From an uncultured Neglectibacter sp. (lineage in GTDB: Bacteria > Bacillota > Clostridia > Oscillospirales > Acutalibacteraceae): DNA of 64,000 bases. Under the pieces are notes generated by a model, which worked only from the letters and a program-made list of their open reading frames with translations, had not been told where the DNA came from and did no database searches. Position numbers and translations under genes: made by a program. Positions 26,617 through 35,402 of the stretch are shown one piece after another (the stretch's first letter is position 1; each line of letters opens with the position of its first letter). Location of the stretch: positions 1 through 64,000 of the forward strand of contig CANSKS010000009.1 of the NCBI GenBank assembly GCA_947647615.1. The letters run 5' to 3'.

Positions 26617-27485
26617 TGGCCGCCTTCATCTACCTTTTCATAAATAGAATATTCATCCCAAATCGATTCGATCTTCCGGAGAGTATCTGCCACCTCCTGC
26701 TTTTTGCGAATGGCCACGGTGACAATAAGGGCGTTAATCACACTCAGGGGCCCCACTAAGGAATCTACAAAAGAGACCATGTCGCTTTTGGCCAAGAGCC
26801 GGTACTGGGCGAACTCCGCCAGGGGGGAGAGGAGGCTGTCGGTTATCGCCAGGGTGGAAAGGCCCTGGTCCGCAGCATATTTCAAGGTTTTCACCGCTTT
26901 TTTGGAGTACCGGGGAAAGCTGATGGCTATGATGGCGTCCCCCTTCTTTGCCCGGATCATCTGCTGTAAAATGGTGGCTTCGCTGGTGGCCTCCACCAGC
27001 TGTACCGTGTCAAAAATCAGGCGCAGGTAGTGGGCCAGAAGAGTGGCCAGGGCCAAAGAGCTCCCTGCCCCCAAAATATATACCCTGGGCGCTGTGACCA
27101 GGGCGTCGGCAGCCCGGTAAAATTCTTCCCGGTCTATGCTTTCTTTGGTATGCTTTAAAATGTCGATATCCTGGTCCAGCACCGCATCCAAGAGCCGTTC
27201 CGCGCCGATGTTCCGGGAGGTCATTTCCAGGCGCTGGAGGCTGGTGAGCTTGCTGCGGATCATCTCCTGTATGGCCCGCTGCAGGGCCGGGTAGCCGGAA
27301 TAGCCAATTTCTGTGGCAAACCGCACCACGGTAGATTCACTCACTCCCACCGTGACCCCCAGCTTGGAGGCTGTCATAAAGGCAACCTCTTCGGAGTGCT
27401 CCTCAATATATTTGGCAATGAGCCGCTGGCCTTTGGAAAAGCTGCCGCTTTTCTCCCGGATCCGTCCGGAAAGCTGGCTGTTCAT
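26613..27485 (-). CDS. MurR/RpiR family transcriptional regulator
   Basis: A 290-aa regulator with an RpiR-type helix-turn-helix (residues 1-75, ASKLGVTVGVSESTVVRFATEIGY) and a SIS sugar-phosphate-binding domain (about 120-260, ILGAGSSLALATLLAHYL). It should respond to a phosphorylated sugar or amino sugar. AAGGAA precedes the ATG at 27485. It overlaps the flavoprotein gene by four bases and so is co-translated with it; no obvious sugar gene is adjacent, so its targets are unknown. Confidence 0.9.
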   Translation of the reverse strand: MNSQLSGRIREKSGSFSKGQRLIAKYIEEHSEEVAFMTASKLGVTVGVSESTVVRFATEIGYSGYPALQRAIQEMIRSKLTSLQRLEMTSRNIGAERLLDAVLDQDIDILKHTKESIDREEFYRAADALVTAPRVYILGAGSSLALATLLAHYLRLIFDTVQLVEATSEATILQQMIRAKKGDAIIAISFPRYSKKAVKTLKYAADQGLSTLAITDSLLSPLAEFAQYRLLAKSDMVSFVDSLVGPLSVINALIVTVAIRKKQEVADTLRKIESIWDEYSIYEKVDEGGH

Positions 27486-27657
27486 CGAAAAGTTCCTTCT
27501 TTCTCCACTTCTGCGTTCCTTTGGCAATCCCAAAGGAACGGGTAACTAAAGCCTATTTTAAAGCTTTGGCCTGCAAAAATCAAGGGAAATTCCGTTTTCC
27601 CCCAAAAACCCCCATGGTTTTTGCAGGAAATTCTAATTTCTATGCAAAACCCATATT

Positions 27658-27722
27658 CCCTTCCTGCCTTTGCTGTAGCAAAAGCAGGAAGGGAGCGCCG
27701 GAACAATTTTTCCGGCGCTCCC
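27658..27722 (-). terminator. double hairpin after the membrane-protein gene
   Basis: GGGAGCGCCGGAA and TTCCGGCGCTCCC form a perfect 13-bp stem (27691-27722). CCCTTCCTGC and GCAGGAAGGG form a second stem (27658-27693) sharing three bases with the first, so the two compete at that edge. They lie downstream of the gene ending at 27752. Confidence 0.75.
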
Positions 27723-27751
27723 CGAAAAAGCAGAAGCTTCATTTTGGTATG

Positions 27752-28288
27752 TTACATTCTCAAGACCCGGCTAATCCTGCTGTGAAGCCGGTAAAAATAC
27801 TGGGCGATCAAACCGTCCATAGCGTGGTCGTAAAGGAGAAACACCAGGTTCCCAAAGGCCAGCAGAACCAGGGGGGTAAACTTGCCCAGGAAATTGATGG
27901 TCTCCAAGGGAATGCCCAGCCCAAAAAAGGCGATCAAGGCTTCCAGCACCACTGCCGCGTTGAAAATGGAAAACTTGGCCAAGCCCCGAAGGAACCGGTT
28001 CCGAACCCTGCTCAAGGGGGCGAAAAGCACGGGATAATAGCCAAAAAACAGCACATAAAACAAAGCCGCCTCCCGGTCCGGCACCAGGAGCAAAGACAAG
28101 AGGCTGCAGGCCCCGTACACGCCGAAGCCCCAGCCCAGGCCCACCTCCGCCACTACGGAAATCAAAAGGCAACCGGCAATGGCGGGAATGGCCAGCGTGG
28201 CCACGGGAACAAGGCCGGACAAAAACATGATCACCGCAGAAAGGGCTGTCATCACACCGCAAAAGGCTACCTTCATGGAAATTTTCAT
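27752..28288 (-). CDS. predicted integral membrane protein, possibly ECF S-component-like
   Basis: A 178-aa protein with about five or six hydrophobic helices and a short basic C-terminus. The opening (KVAFCGVMTALSAVIMFLSG, then a Pro/Ala-rich second helix) resembles small-molecule S-components of energy-coupling-factor transporters, but no Ecf ATPase or T-component gene is nearby, so this is only a likeness. It follows the DnaJ-like gene by 19 bp and is the last gene of that unit, ending at a strong double hairpin. Confidence 0.6.
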   Translation of the reverse strand: MKISMKVAFCGVMTALSAVIMFLSGLVPVATLAIPAIAGCLLISVVAEVGLGWGFGVYGACSLLSLLLVPDREAALFYVLFFGYYPVLFAPLSRVRNRFLRGLAKFSIFNAAVVLEALIAFFGLGIPLETINFLGKFTPLVLLAFGNLVFLLYDHAMDGLIAQYFYRLHSRISRVLRM

Positions 28289-28307
28289 GGACCCGCCTCC
28301 GGTTTTC

Positions 28308-28937
28308 TCAACAACAAGGGATCAGGTCGCCGCCCATACACTCGCAGCAGCAGTCGGCGCAGATCAAAGAAGAACACATGTCGCAGGAGTTGCACCCTCC
28401 CGCGTTCATATTGGCTCTGGGGTTATAGCCGCCGTAAACGCCGGTGCCCTGGTTCATAGCCTGGTTCAGGGCCGCGCTGTATTCCGGGTTGCCCGGGTCC
28501 ATTTGGCAGGCCCTGGAAAAATGGTCTTTGGCCTCCTCCAGCCAGCCCCGGCGGTAGAGCACGGAGCCCTTTAGAAAATACCATTCGGCGTTCCTGCGTT
28601 CGGGGGGCACACCGTTTAGGATTTGCTCCGCATCGGCAATTCGTCCGCTCATAATATAGCTGCGCACGTCGCTGAAGCCGGAACGGCCGGAATTCCCCAC
28701 CGGGTTATAACCCCCGGCCCTGTTGCCGTCCCAGGAAGAAGCCCCGTTTTTTCGCTGCTCGGTAATGGCGTCGTAGGCTTCGTTGATCTCTTTCATCTTT
28801 TCATCCGCCAAATCCTTCAGGGGGCTGTCGGCATATTGGTCGGGATGGTATTTTTTGGCCAGGTTCCGGTAGGCGTCTTTGATTTGTTCATCGGTGGCAT
28901 TGGGCGATATTCCCAGTACCTTGTACGGGTCTGTCAT
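28308..28937 (-). CDS. J-domain protein with a cysteine-rich tail
   Basis: A 209-aa DnaJ-like co-chaperone. Residues 4-65 are a J-domain with HPD at 30-32. A TPR-like helical pair follows (about 110-160: AEWYFLKGSVLYRRGWLEEAK). The last 30 residues hold ten cysteines in CxxC, CCC and terminal CC arrangements, suggesting metal or Fe-S binding. It lacks the G/F region and zinc fingers of true DnaJ. GGAGAACTGTGG precedes the ATG at 28937. It sits between the DUF5685 gene (88 bp) and a membrane-protein gene (19 bp), so all three may act together. Confidence 0.88.
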   Translation of the reverse strand: MTDPYKVLGISPNATDEQIKDAYRNLAKKYHPDQYADSPLKDLADEKMKEINEAYDAITEQRKNGASSWDGNRAGGYNPVGNSGRSGFSDVRSYIMSGRIADAEQILNGVPPERRNAEWYFLKGSVLYRRGWLEEAKDHFSRACQMDPGNPEYSAALNQAMNQGTGVYGGYNPRANMNAGGCNSCDMCSSLICADCCCECMGGDLIPCC

Positions 28938-29025
28938 CCACAGTTCTCCTTTTTTGAAAGGCCGGTATTCCCGACGCTTTCCCAATTAAATTCCTTTACG
29001 TTCCCACAGCGGATCTCAAAAAGGG

Positions 29026-29937
29026 TTAAGAAAACAGCTTTTCCTTTTTCCGCTTTTTCCGGGTCACATGCAAAAACAAAATTTCTCGCTGCATTTCGGG
29101 CAGCCCCTTTTCCACCACGTTTTCCACCAGGGGCCCAAAATTTTCCATTGGGATCAAATGCAGAGCCGGCAGCATTTGGGCCGCCGTGGCGTTCAGCGCC
29201 CCGTTGCAGGCCTCGTCTGCCGCCTTTTGCTCTTCCTCTGTCAGCTCCCTTTTCCCCCCGAGGCCCAGCCTGGCGATAAAGGGGTTAAAGGCGCCCTGGG
29301 AAAGGTCCCGGGAAAGGTCGTCCGCGGCGTCCATCAGGTATACCCAACGGCCCAAAAAGTACCCGAACCGTTCCAGGGGCAGGCACAGGCTCTTTTGGCA
29401 GCCTCCCAGCTCCCGGAAAATTTCGGAGAGCATTTTAGCGGTGGGCTCCGCGCAGCGGTCCACCCCGCCCTGCTCTTCTTCGGCCAGGCGCTGGTCCTCC
29501 ATGGCGGCCTTCACCGCCGCCCCCAAAAAGGGGTACCGGGCCTCCGCCTTTTTCGCCTTCCGGGAAACAAAGGGCAAAAGGCACCGGGCGCCCAGGGAAC
29601 CCAGGAAGCCCTCGTCCGCCACGTTGTCCCGCAGCTTGTGACAGGTCATAATCATGGAAAGGGCGGCCGCCTTCTTGTATTCTTCCCCTTCCGAAGGCAA
29701 ATAATTGCATTTTTTCAAAGGGTTGGCGGCACATTTCCCCTGCCGCTGCTTTACCCTTGCCCCGGAGACAGAAAGAGCCAAAACCGCGTAAAAGGTACAG
29801 TCGTAACTCAGGGTGAACCGAGCGGCCCAGCCGTATTCCTTTCCCAGCTGGCGGCAGAGCTCGCAGTAAATGGCCTTGTATTGCTCATACTCCCGGACCA
29901 GCATTTCAGATTTATAGGGCCGGACATAACCAAACAT
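29026..29937 (-). CDS. DUF5685 family protein
   Basis: A 303-aa, mainly helical cytoplasmic protein starting MFGYVRPYKSEMLVREYE and carrying the CELC motif at about residues 27-30, which I associate with DUF5685. Further cysteines (KCAANPLKKC) could complete a metal site. Function is unknown. AAAGGAT lies upstream of the ATG at 29937. Its downstream neighbour is the Cys-tailed J-domain protein, which suggests a shared metal- or chaperone-related task (inference). Confidence 0.7.
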   Translation of the reverse strand: MFGYVRPYKSEMLVREYEQYKAIYCELCRQLGKEYGWAARFTLSYDCTFYAVLALSVSGARVKQRQGKCAANPLKKCNYLPSEGEEYKKAAALSMIMTCHKLRDNVADEGFLGSLGARCLLPFVSRKAKKAEARYPFLGAAVKAAMEDQRLAEEEQGGVDRCAEPTAKMLSEIFRELGGCQKSLCLPLERFGYFLGRWVYLMDAADDLSRDLSQGAFNPFIARLGLGGKRELTEEEQKAADEACNGALNATAAQMLPALHLIPMENFGPLVENVVEKGLPEMQREILFLHVTRKKRKKEKLFS

Positions 29938-30009
29938 AAGTTTACAGCTATCCTTTCGCCGATATTCTACTCTGAATTTCCCGAGAGTTGTTGAACACAG
30001 TGTAAACAA

Positions 30010-30027
30010 TTACGGTCAAAACCGTAA
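30010..30027 (-). terminator. terminator-like hairpin after rnfB
   Basis: TTACGGT and ACCGTAA make a perfect 7-bp stem around CAAA. On the minus strand it is followed by TTGTTTAC. It lies 34 bp beyond the rnfB stop and ends the Rnf operon. Confidence 0.55.
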
Positions 30028-30060
30028 GAATCCCGGCCGGGCCGCCGGAAAGGACGGCCC

Positions 30061-30852
30061 TCACACCTCCAGAAGGGTGATCACATGCCGGGGGCAGGCC
30101 TCTACGCACTGGCCGCATCCCGTACATTTTGCCGGGTCCACAACGGCGCACCCGTCCTTTACTGCCACCGCCTGGAACTGGCAGGTTTTCACGCACTTCA
30201 TACAGCCAATACAGCCCACCTTGCACACCTGCATGGTGTCTCTTCCCTTGTCGCAGTTGGCACAGCGGACCACCGCCTGCTTTTTCAAAGGCACAAAGCT
30301 AATGAGCCCCTTGGGGCAGGCTTCCACACATTTGGAACAGCCCCTGCATTTTTGGGGGTCTATTTTCGCCACCCCGTTGCACACGGAAACCGCCCCGTAT
30401 TCGCAGGCCCGCACACAGTCCCCCATGCCCATACAGCCATAGCGGCAGCTGGAAATTCCCCCTGCCAGGAAGGTGGAGGCCGAACAGCTTTGAATGCCGT
30501 CGTACCGCATTTTATCGGAGGTATTGTCGTAGCTGCCCAGGCAGTGGACCAGGGCGCTTTTATATTCCACCTCCACGCTGCCGGAGCCCAAAAGTTCCCC
30601 GCATTTTTGAGCCACCTCCGCCCCGCCGGGGGAGCACAGGCCGGGCTTTGCCGTCCCCTCCGACATGGCTTTGGCGTAACCAGAACAGCCGGAATAGCCG
30701 CAGGCCCCGCAGTTGGCTCCCGGCAAAATTTCTTCCAGGGCCTCCGCCTTTTCATCTTTCGGCACCGCCATGACAATGGAAGCCACCGCCAGGATCACAC
30801 CGGCCAAAAGGCCAATGACGCCCACAATTAAAACAGGAGTTAAAAAATCCAT
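30061..30852 (-). CDS. rnfB: Rnf electron transport complex subunit B
   Basis: A 263-aa iron-sulfur subunit that passes electrons from ferredoxin into the membrane complex. It has one N-terminal helix (5-28), the CGACGYSGC cluster-binding motif of the Fe-S domain (about 50-65), and several [4Fe-4S] ferredoxin motifs (CRGCSKCVEACP, CIGCMKCVKTCQ, CTGCGQCVEACP). It is the last gene of rnfCDGEAB, 13 bp after rnfA. Confidence 0.96.
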   Translation of the reverse strand: MDFLTPVLIVGVIGLLAGVILAVASIVMAVPKDEKAEALEEILPGANCGACGYSGCSGYAKAMSEGTAKPGLCSPGGAEVAQKCGELLGSGSVEVEYKSALVHCLGSYDNTSDKMRYDGIQSCSASTFLAGGISSCRYGCMGMGDCVRACEYGAVSVCNGVAKIDPQKCRGCSKCVEACPKGLISFVPLKKQAVVRCANCDKGRDTMQVCKVGCIGCMKCVKTCQFQAVAVKDGCAVVDPAKCTGCGQCVEACPRHVITLLEV

Positions 30853-30865
30853 TTGGAAGCCCTCC

Positions 30866-31486
30866 TCACATCAAACGGTCCACTACGCCGTTAAAGCCCA
30901 GGAACGAAACGGCAACCAGGGAGGCAGCCACCAGGGTGATGGGAAGCCCCCGGAAGAATTCCGGAATGTCACATTCCTCCAGCCTTTCCCGGATCCCGGC
31001 AAACAGCAGCATGGCCACCAAGAAACCCACGCCGGAGCCAAAGGCATTGATCAAAGCCTGCAAATACCCGTAGCCCACAGGGTCGGCAGCGTTCTTTTCC
31101 AGCACCAGCATGGTGACGCCCAGCACCGCGCAGTTGGTGGTGATAAGGGGCAAGTAGATGCCCAGGGAATTGTAAAGCGGGGGCATGTATTTGCGCAGAA
31201 TGGTCTCCAGCAGCTGCACAAGGGCAGCGATGACCAAAATGAACACAATGGTCTGCAAATATTCCAGCTCCTTGGGCACCAGCAGGCCAGTATAAATGGG
31301 CCAGGTAACCGCTGTGGCGATCACCATGACCACCGTCACCGCGCAGCTCATGCCAAAGGCCGTATTCAGCTTTTTAGAAACCCCCAAAAAGGGGCAAATG
31401 CCCAAAAACTTATTCAGCACATAATTTTCCGTTAAAATAGCCGCCAGGAAAATACCTACCAAAGTTTTGATGGTTTGCGCGTCCAT
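30866..31486 (-). CDS. rnfA: Rnf electron transport complex subunit A
   Basis: A 206-aa integral membrane subunit with six helices. The N-terminal TENYVLNKFLGICPFLGVS contains the conserved Cys for the membrane-embedded cluster it shares with RnfE. The start codon overlaps the rnfE stop (TAATG), implying translational coupling. Confidence 0.97.
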   Translation of the reverse strand: MDAQTIKTLVGIFLAAILTENYVLNKFLGICPFLGVSKKLNTAFGMSCAVTVVMVIATAVTWPIYTGLLVPKELEYLQTIVFILVIAALVQLLETILRKYMPPLYNSLGIYLPLITTNCAVLGVTMLVLEKNAADPVGYGYLQALINAFGSGVGFLVAMLLFAGIRERLEECDIPEFFRGLPITLVAASLVAVSFLGFNGVVDRLM

Positions 31487-32181
31487 TAGCGGTCACTCCC
31501 TTCCGTCTTCTCCGTAAGCTTTGAGCAGGAGGCCGCTAAGGGGCAGCCAGCACAGCCCAGGCCCTCCGGGGCCTTTTTTTCTTGGGAAAGCCTGCCCGCC
31601 AGGGCGATGAGCAGGCCAAACACGAAAAACCCGCCGGGAGGCAGCAGGAAGATGATAATGGGCTCCATAAAGCCGGAAAGGATGGGAATCCCAAATACCG
31701 TGCCGGCCCCCAGCAGCTCCCGAATAATGCCCATGCAGAGCATGGCGGCGGTAAAGCCCACGCCCATGCCCAGGCCGTCTACCACAGAGGGCAAAACCTT
31801 ATTTTTACTGGCGAACATTTCCGCCCGGCCCAAAATGATGCAGTTTACCACGATCAGGGGCAAAAACACCCCCAGGGCCGTATCCAGGGCAGGGGAAAAG
31901 GCCTTGATGAACAGCTGCACAATGGTGACAAACCCTGCGATAATGGTGATAAAGGCCGGTATGCGCACCTTGTTGGGAATCACGTTCCGCAGCAGGGAAA
32001 TAGCCGCGTTGGAACACACCAGCACAAAGGTGGTGGCCGCGCCCATGCCAATGGCGTTGGAAGCCGCGGTGGTCACCGCCAGGGTGGCGCAGCAGCCCAG
32101 CACCAGCCGGAGCACAGGGTTTTCCTTAATAATGCCCTTGGTAAATTCCTTCCAAAGGCCCCTTGTCTTCTTCTCCTCCAC
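31486..32181 (-). CDS. rnfE: Rnf electron transport complex subunit E
   Basis: A 231-aa membrane subunit homologous to RnfA with the opposite topology. GIIKENPVLRLVLGCCATLA carries the conserved cysteine region. The C-terminal tail adds CAGCPLAASC, a Cys-rich extension seen in some clostridial RnfE. The start is GTG at 32181; GGGAGGAG within the end of rnfG is eight bases upstream, so translation is coupled. Confidence 0.96.
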   Translation of the reverse strand: MEEKKTRGLWKEFTKGIIKENPVLRLVLGCCATLAVTTAASNAIGMGAATTFVLVCSNAAISLLRNVIPNKVRIPAFITIIAGFVTIVQLFIKAFSPALDTALGVFLPLIVVNCIILGRAEMFASKNKVLPSVVDGLGMGVGFTAAMLCMGIIRELLGAGTVFGIPILSGFMEPIIIFLLPPGGFFVFGLLIALAGRLSQEKKAPEGLGCAGCPLAASCSKLTEKTEGSDR

Positions 32182-32183
32182 CG

Positions 32184-32741
32184 TCAGCTCTCCTCCCGCA
32201 CTTCGTAATATTGGCTTATGGCCGCGTTTACCGCTTCAGACACAGCCCTGGTGGTAATGGTGGCCCCGGTGAGGGCCTCCACCTCCCCTTCGCCGGGAGT
32301 TTGGAATTTTACCACCTTCAAACCGTTTTCCGGGGCCGCCTGCCGAAATTGATCTCGGAACTCCTCTTTTACCGCGTTGGCCCCCAGGCCCGGAGTTTCC
32401 CCATGGCTTAAGATGACCACGCCGGTAATATCGCCCTCTTGGCCAATGCCAGTCATCACCCGCACCGAGCCGCCGTAGCCCTTGGCCTCGGTTTCGAACA
32501 CATACCCTACCGTTTGGCCTCCTGCGACCCCTTTATAATAGTCTTCCTGCTCTTCAAAAGATTCCGCTGCCGCCAGCACAATCTTCCGGGATTCTTCGGC
32601 CTTTAACCGCTGCTGTTCCTCAATGCGTTCCGCCGTCAAAAAATTGGCTCCTGCCAGCGCCGCGGCCACCGCCACACAAATCAGGAAGAGGATCCCGGTG
32701 GGCACTAAAATACTTTTCGCGTCAAGCTTCATAGGATGCAT
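32184..32741 (-). CDS. rnfG: Rnf electron transport complex subunit G
   Basis: A 185-aa subunit with one N-terminal membrane helix (10-30) and an extracytoplasmic FMN-binding domain. The motif TGATITTRAV (about 160-170) is the site where FMN is attached covalently to a threonine by the flavin transferase ApbE, which is not encoded here. GETPGLGANA is also conserved. It lies between rnfD and rnfE. Confidence 0.96.
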   Translation of the reverse strand: MHPMKLDAKSILVPTGILFLICVAVAAALAGANFLTAERIEEQQRLKAEESRKIVLAAAESFEEQEDYYKGVAGGQTVGYVFETEAKGYGGSVRVMTGIGQEGDITGVVILSHGETPGLGANAVKEEFRDQFRQAAPENGLKVVKFQTPGEGEVEALTGATITTRAVSEAVNAAISQYYEVREES

Positions 32742-32768
32742 ACTTTCCTTTCCCGAAAATTCTGAAGA

Positions 32769-33737
32769 TCACCTCTGCGGTTCCTTCTGCTTCTGCTTCT
32801 TCTCCTTCACCCTGCCAAAAGCCCTGGGCTTCAGGTAACGCTCTATTAGGGGCGTCATAATATTCATGAGCACAATGGAATAGGAAACGCCTTCGGGCAA
32901 AGAGCCAAATTCCCGAATGACAATGGTCAAAACGCCGCAGCCCACGGCGAACACCACCCGGCCCCAAAAGTAGAGGGGGCTGGTAGTGTAATCGGTAGCC
33001 ATAAAGAACGCCCCCAGCATGAGCCCCCCGGCCAAAAGGTCAAAGAGCGGGTCCCGGCCCAGCAGAAACGAAAGCACTGCCGCGGTGGCCAAATAGGTGA
33101 CGGGGATCACAGGGCTAATCACCCTTCTCACTATTAAGTACAGGCCTCCCAGCAAAATGGCTATGGCACAGGTCTCCCCCAGGCATCCGCCGGTGCGCCC
33201 CAGAAGCAGGTCCCAATAGGAGGGCAGCGCTTCCGTGCCCCCTTCCGCCAAAATTCCCAACGGGGTGGCGGTAGTCACAGAATCGGCTCTGGCGGCATAA
33301 TCGAAAGCTCCTGTCCAATGGGTCATACGGGCAGGAAAGGAATTCATGAGCACAATGCGGGCCGTCAAAGCCGGGTTCACAAAGTTCTGGCCAATGCCGC
33401 CGAACATTTGCTTTACCACCACAATGGCCACCACACTGCCAAACAAAGCGATAAAGGGGCTAATGGTGACGGGCAAATTCAGCGCCAGCAAAATCCCTGT
33501 CACAACACAGCTCAAGTCTCCCACCGTCTGGGGCCGCTTCATCACCCGGCGGCAAAGGTACTCGCTGAGCACACAGGAGGCCACACAGGTGATGATCACC
33601 ACCGCGGCCTGAAACCCGAAAATCACTATGGAAGCCACCATGGCCGGCGAAAGGGCCAAAATCACATCCAGCATGATATTTTGGGTCGTCTTCTTCCCGT
33701 GAAAATGGGGGGAGGAAGAAACGATCAATTTATCCAT
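32769..33737 (-). CDS. rnfD: Rnf electron transport complex subunit D
   Basis: A 322-aa integral membrane subunit with about nine helices. The TTATPLG segment (near residue 165) corresponds to the SGATPL motif carrying covalently bound FMN in other RnfD proteins. The cytoplasmic tail is Lys/Gln-rich. It is the second gene of the operon, 45 bp after rnfC. Confidence 0.95.
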   Translation of the reverse strand: MDKLIVSSSPHFHGKKTTQNIMLDVILALSPAMVASIVIFGFQAAVVIITCVASCVLSEYLCRRVMKRPQTVGDLSCVVTGILLALNLPVTISPFIALFGSVVAIVVVKQMFGGIGQNFVNPALTARIVLMNSFPARMTHWTGAFDYAARADSVTTATPLGILAEGGTEALPSYWDLLLGRTGGCLGETCAIAILLGGLYLIVRRVISPVIPVTYLATAAVLSFLLGRDPLFDLLAGGLMLGAFFMATDYTTSPLYFWGRVVFAVGCGVLTIVIREFGSLPEGVSYSIVLMNIMTPLIERYLKPRAFGRVKEKKQKQKEPQR

Positions 33738-33782
33738 TTTTTATTTCCATCCTTTCCATGGAAGATCACGGCCTGCCGCTTG

Positions 33783-35126
33783 TTACGCCTTTTTGGCGCC
33801 GGCCTTTTTTAAATAGCTTTTCCCAAGGCGAATGGCCTGTACCAGCCGCCTTCCGGCAGGGCAGGAAAAAGCACAGCACCCACATTCCATGCAGGTGGTC
33901 ACGTCCAGAGCCTTTAAGGCCTCCGTGTCCTTTTTTTCCACCGCCTTTTCCAGCTTGGTGGGCATCAGGTTCATGGGGCAGGCCGCCACGCACTTCCCGC
34001 AGCGGATGCAGGCGGTGGGCTCCAGCAGGGCCGCTTCCTTTTCGTCAAAGGCCAGAATGGCGTTGTTCTGTTTTAAAATGGGCAGCTGGTCGGTGGTAAT
34101 GGCTATGCCCATCATGGGGCCGCCCATAAGCATTTTTTGAGGCTCACTCTGGTACCCGCCGCAAAACTCGATGACGTCGGCGATCTTGGTGCCAATGGGC
34201 ACAATGACGTTTTTGGGCTCCTTGATGGCGGAACCGTCTATGGTCACCCGCTTTAAGGTGAGGGGCATGCCGGTACGCATGTAGCTTGCCAGGAAGGAGA
34301 TGGAGGCGATATTCATCACCAGGCAGCCCACGTCGGCAGGCAGCTGTCCCGGAGGCACCCTTCTTCCCGTGCAGGCCTGCACCAGCACCTTTTCCGCCCC
34401 CTGGGGGTAACGGCTTTTTAAGGGCAGCACCCGCACCTCGTCTTTTGGGTCCATCTCCGGGTTATCGGCAATTTCCCGCAGCTTCGCGATGACGTCGGGC
34501 TTGTTGTCCTCCACTGCCACCAGCACCCGGTGCACACCCAGGATCTCCTTTATTTTATAAATGCCGTCCAGCACGTTTTTGCCGTTTTCCAGGGCCTCCC
34601 GGTGGTCGGAGGTCACATAGGGCTCGCATTCGGCTACGTTGACGATCAAGGTATCTATATTTTTCCCCTCCGGCACGTTGAGCTTCACATGGGCCGGAAA
34701 GCCCGCACCGCCCAAACCTACCAGGCCCGCGGAGCGGGCGGCCTTGGCCAGCTCTTCCTTGGAGTTGATAGCCGCAGGCGGGTAAATGCCCGGATCCTTC
34801 TCCATTTTCCCGTCCGATTCTATGACTACCGCCTGGGTCATTTGCCCACCGGTGAGCATCACCTGGGTCAGCTCCGTGACGGTGCCGGAAATGGAAGCGT
34901 GGATAGGGGCGCTTACGTAAGCGTCGCTGTCTCCCACCACCTGCCCCACATAGACGTGGTCACCCTTTTTCACTGTGGGGACGCAGGGCGCGCCAATATG
35001 CTGCTGCATGGGCAGTACAATTCTTTCGGGGGGCGGCATCACCACCGAGGGGCTTTGGGCCGTGTTCTTATGGTGAGGAACCGGCGCGCCGCCATGGGTA
35101 CGGAATGGATGCTTTGGAAATTCCAT
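33783..35126 (-). CDS. rnfC: Rnf electron transport complex subunit C
   Basis: A 447-aa peripheral subunit, the NADH-oxidising or NAD-reducing end of the complex. It has the Rossmann-like NADH/FMN region (GLGGAGFPAHVKL, about residue 136) and two [4Fe-4S] motifs, CIRCGKCVAACP (373-384) and CMECGCCAFSCP (412-423). As the first gene of rnfCDGEAB it defines a sodium- or proton-pumping ferredoxin:NAD oxidoreductase, the main energy-conserving machine of many anaerobes. AGGAGAG precedes the ATG. Confidence 0.96.
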   Translation of the reverse strand: MEFPKHPFRTHGGAPVPHHKNTAQSPSVVMPPPERIVLPMQQHIGAPCVPTVKKGDHVYVGQVVGDSDAYVSAPIHASISGTVTELTQVMLTGGQMTQAVVIESDGKMEKDPGIYPPAAINSKEELAKAARSAGLVGLGGAGFPAHVKLNVPEGKNIDTLIVNVAECEPYVTSDHREALENGKNVLDGIYKIKEILGVHRVLVAVEDNKPDVIAKLREIADNPEMDPKDEVRVLPLKSRYPQGAEKVLVQACTGRRVPPGQLPADVGCLVMNIASISFLASYMRTGMPLTLKRVTIDGSAIKEPKNVIVPIGTKIADVIEFCGGYQSEPQKMLMGGPMMGIAITTDQLPILKQNNAILAFDEKEAALLEPTACIRCGKCVAACPMNLMPTKLEKAVEKKDTEALKALDVTTCMECGCCAFSCPAGRRLVQAIRLGKSYLKKAGAKKA

Positions 35127-35167
35127 AGTAAACTCTCCTCTTATGGACTTCTTTGCAAAGGCAAGAA

Positions 35168-35229
35168 GCGGCCCGTCCTCCCGACGGACCGCATAAAATT
35201 ATTTTACCTTAAAAACCGCTCTGTTGCAA
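35168..35229 (-). promoter_or_regulatory. promoter of the rnf operon with a leader hairpin
   Basis: On the minus strand TTGCAA (35224-35229), 17-bp spacer, TAAAAT (35201-35206). Right at the predicted 5' end of the RNA, GCGGTCCGTC and GACGGGCCGC (35168-35192) form a 10-bp stem with a five-base loop and one G-U pair. No T-run follows, so an mRNA-protecting or regulatory role is more likely than termination. Confidence 0.7.
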
Positions 35230-35359
35230 CAATTTTCTCAAGGAATATTTCGGGCTTTTCCCCCGGCCCCGGGCGGCCGGGGGAGGCCTTTGACCTCTTT
35301 GCCGGCGGCTCCCGGTTTCGTCTTCCGCCATTCCGGGAAAAACGGCATCCCGCCAAGAA

Positions 35360-35395
35360 GCGGGGAAGGAAACCCATCTCCCTTCCCCGCCTTTT
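35360..35395. terminator. hairpin after uvrA
   Basis: GCGGGGAAGG (35360-35369) pairs with CCTTCCCCGC (35381-35390) around an 11-base loop. It starts 13 bp beyond the uvrA stop. The T-run (CTTTTT) is on the plus-strand side; on the minus strand only TTCTT follows. Confidence 0.55.
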
Positions 35396-35402
35396 TCGCA
35401 GC

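Noticed and set aside
27752-28288. Functional ECF vitamin transporter
   Set aside because: No EcfA or EcfT gene is adjacent, and the resemblance is limited to the general pattern of the first helices.
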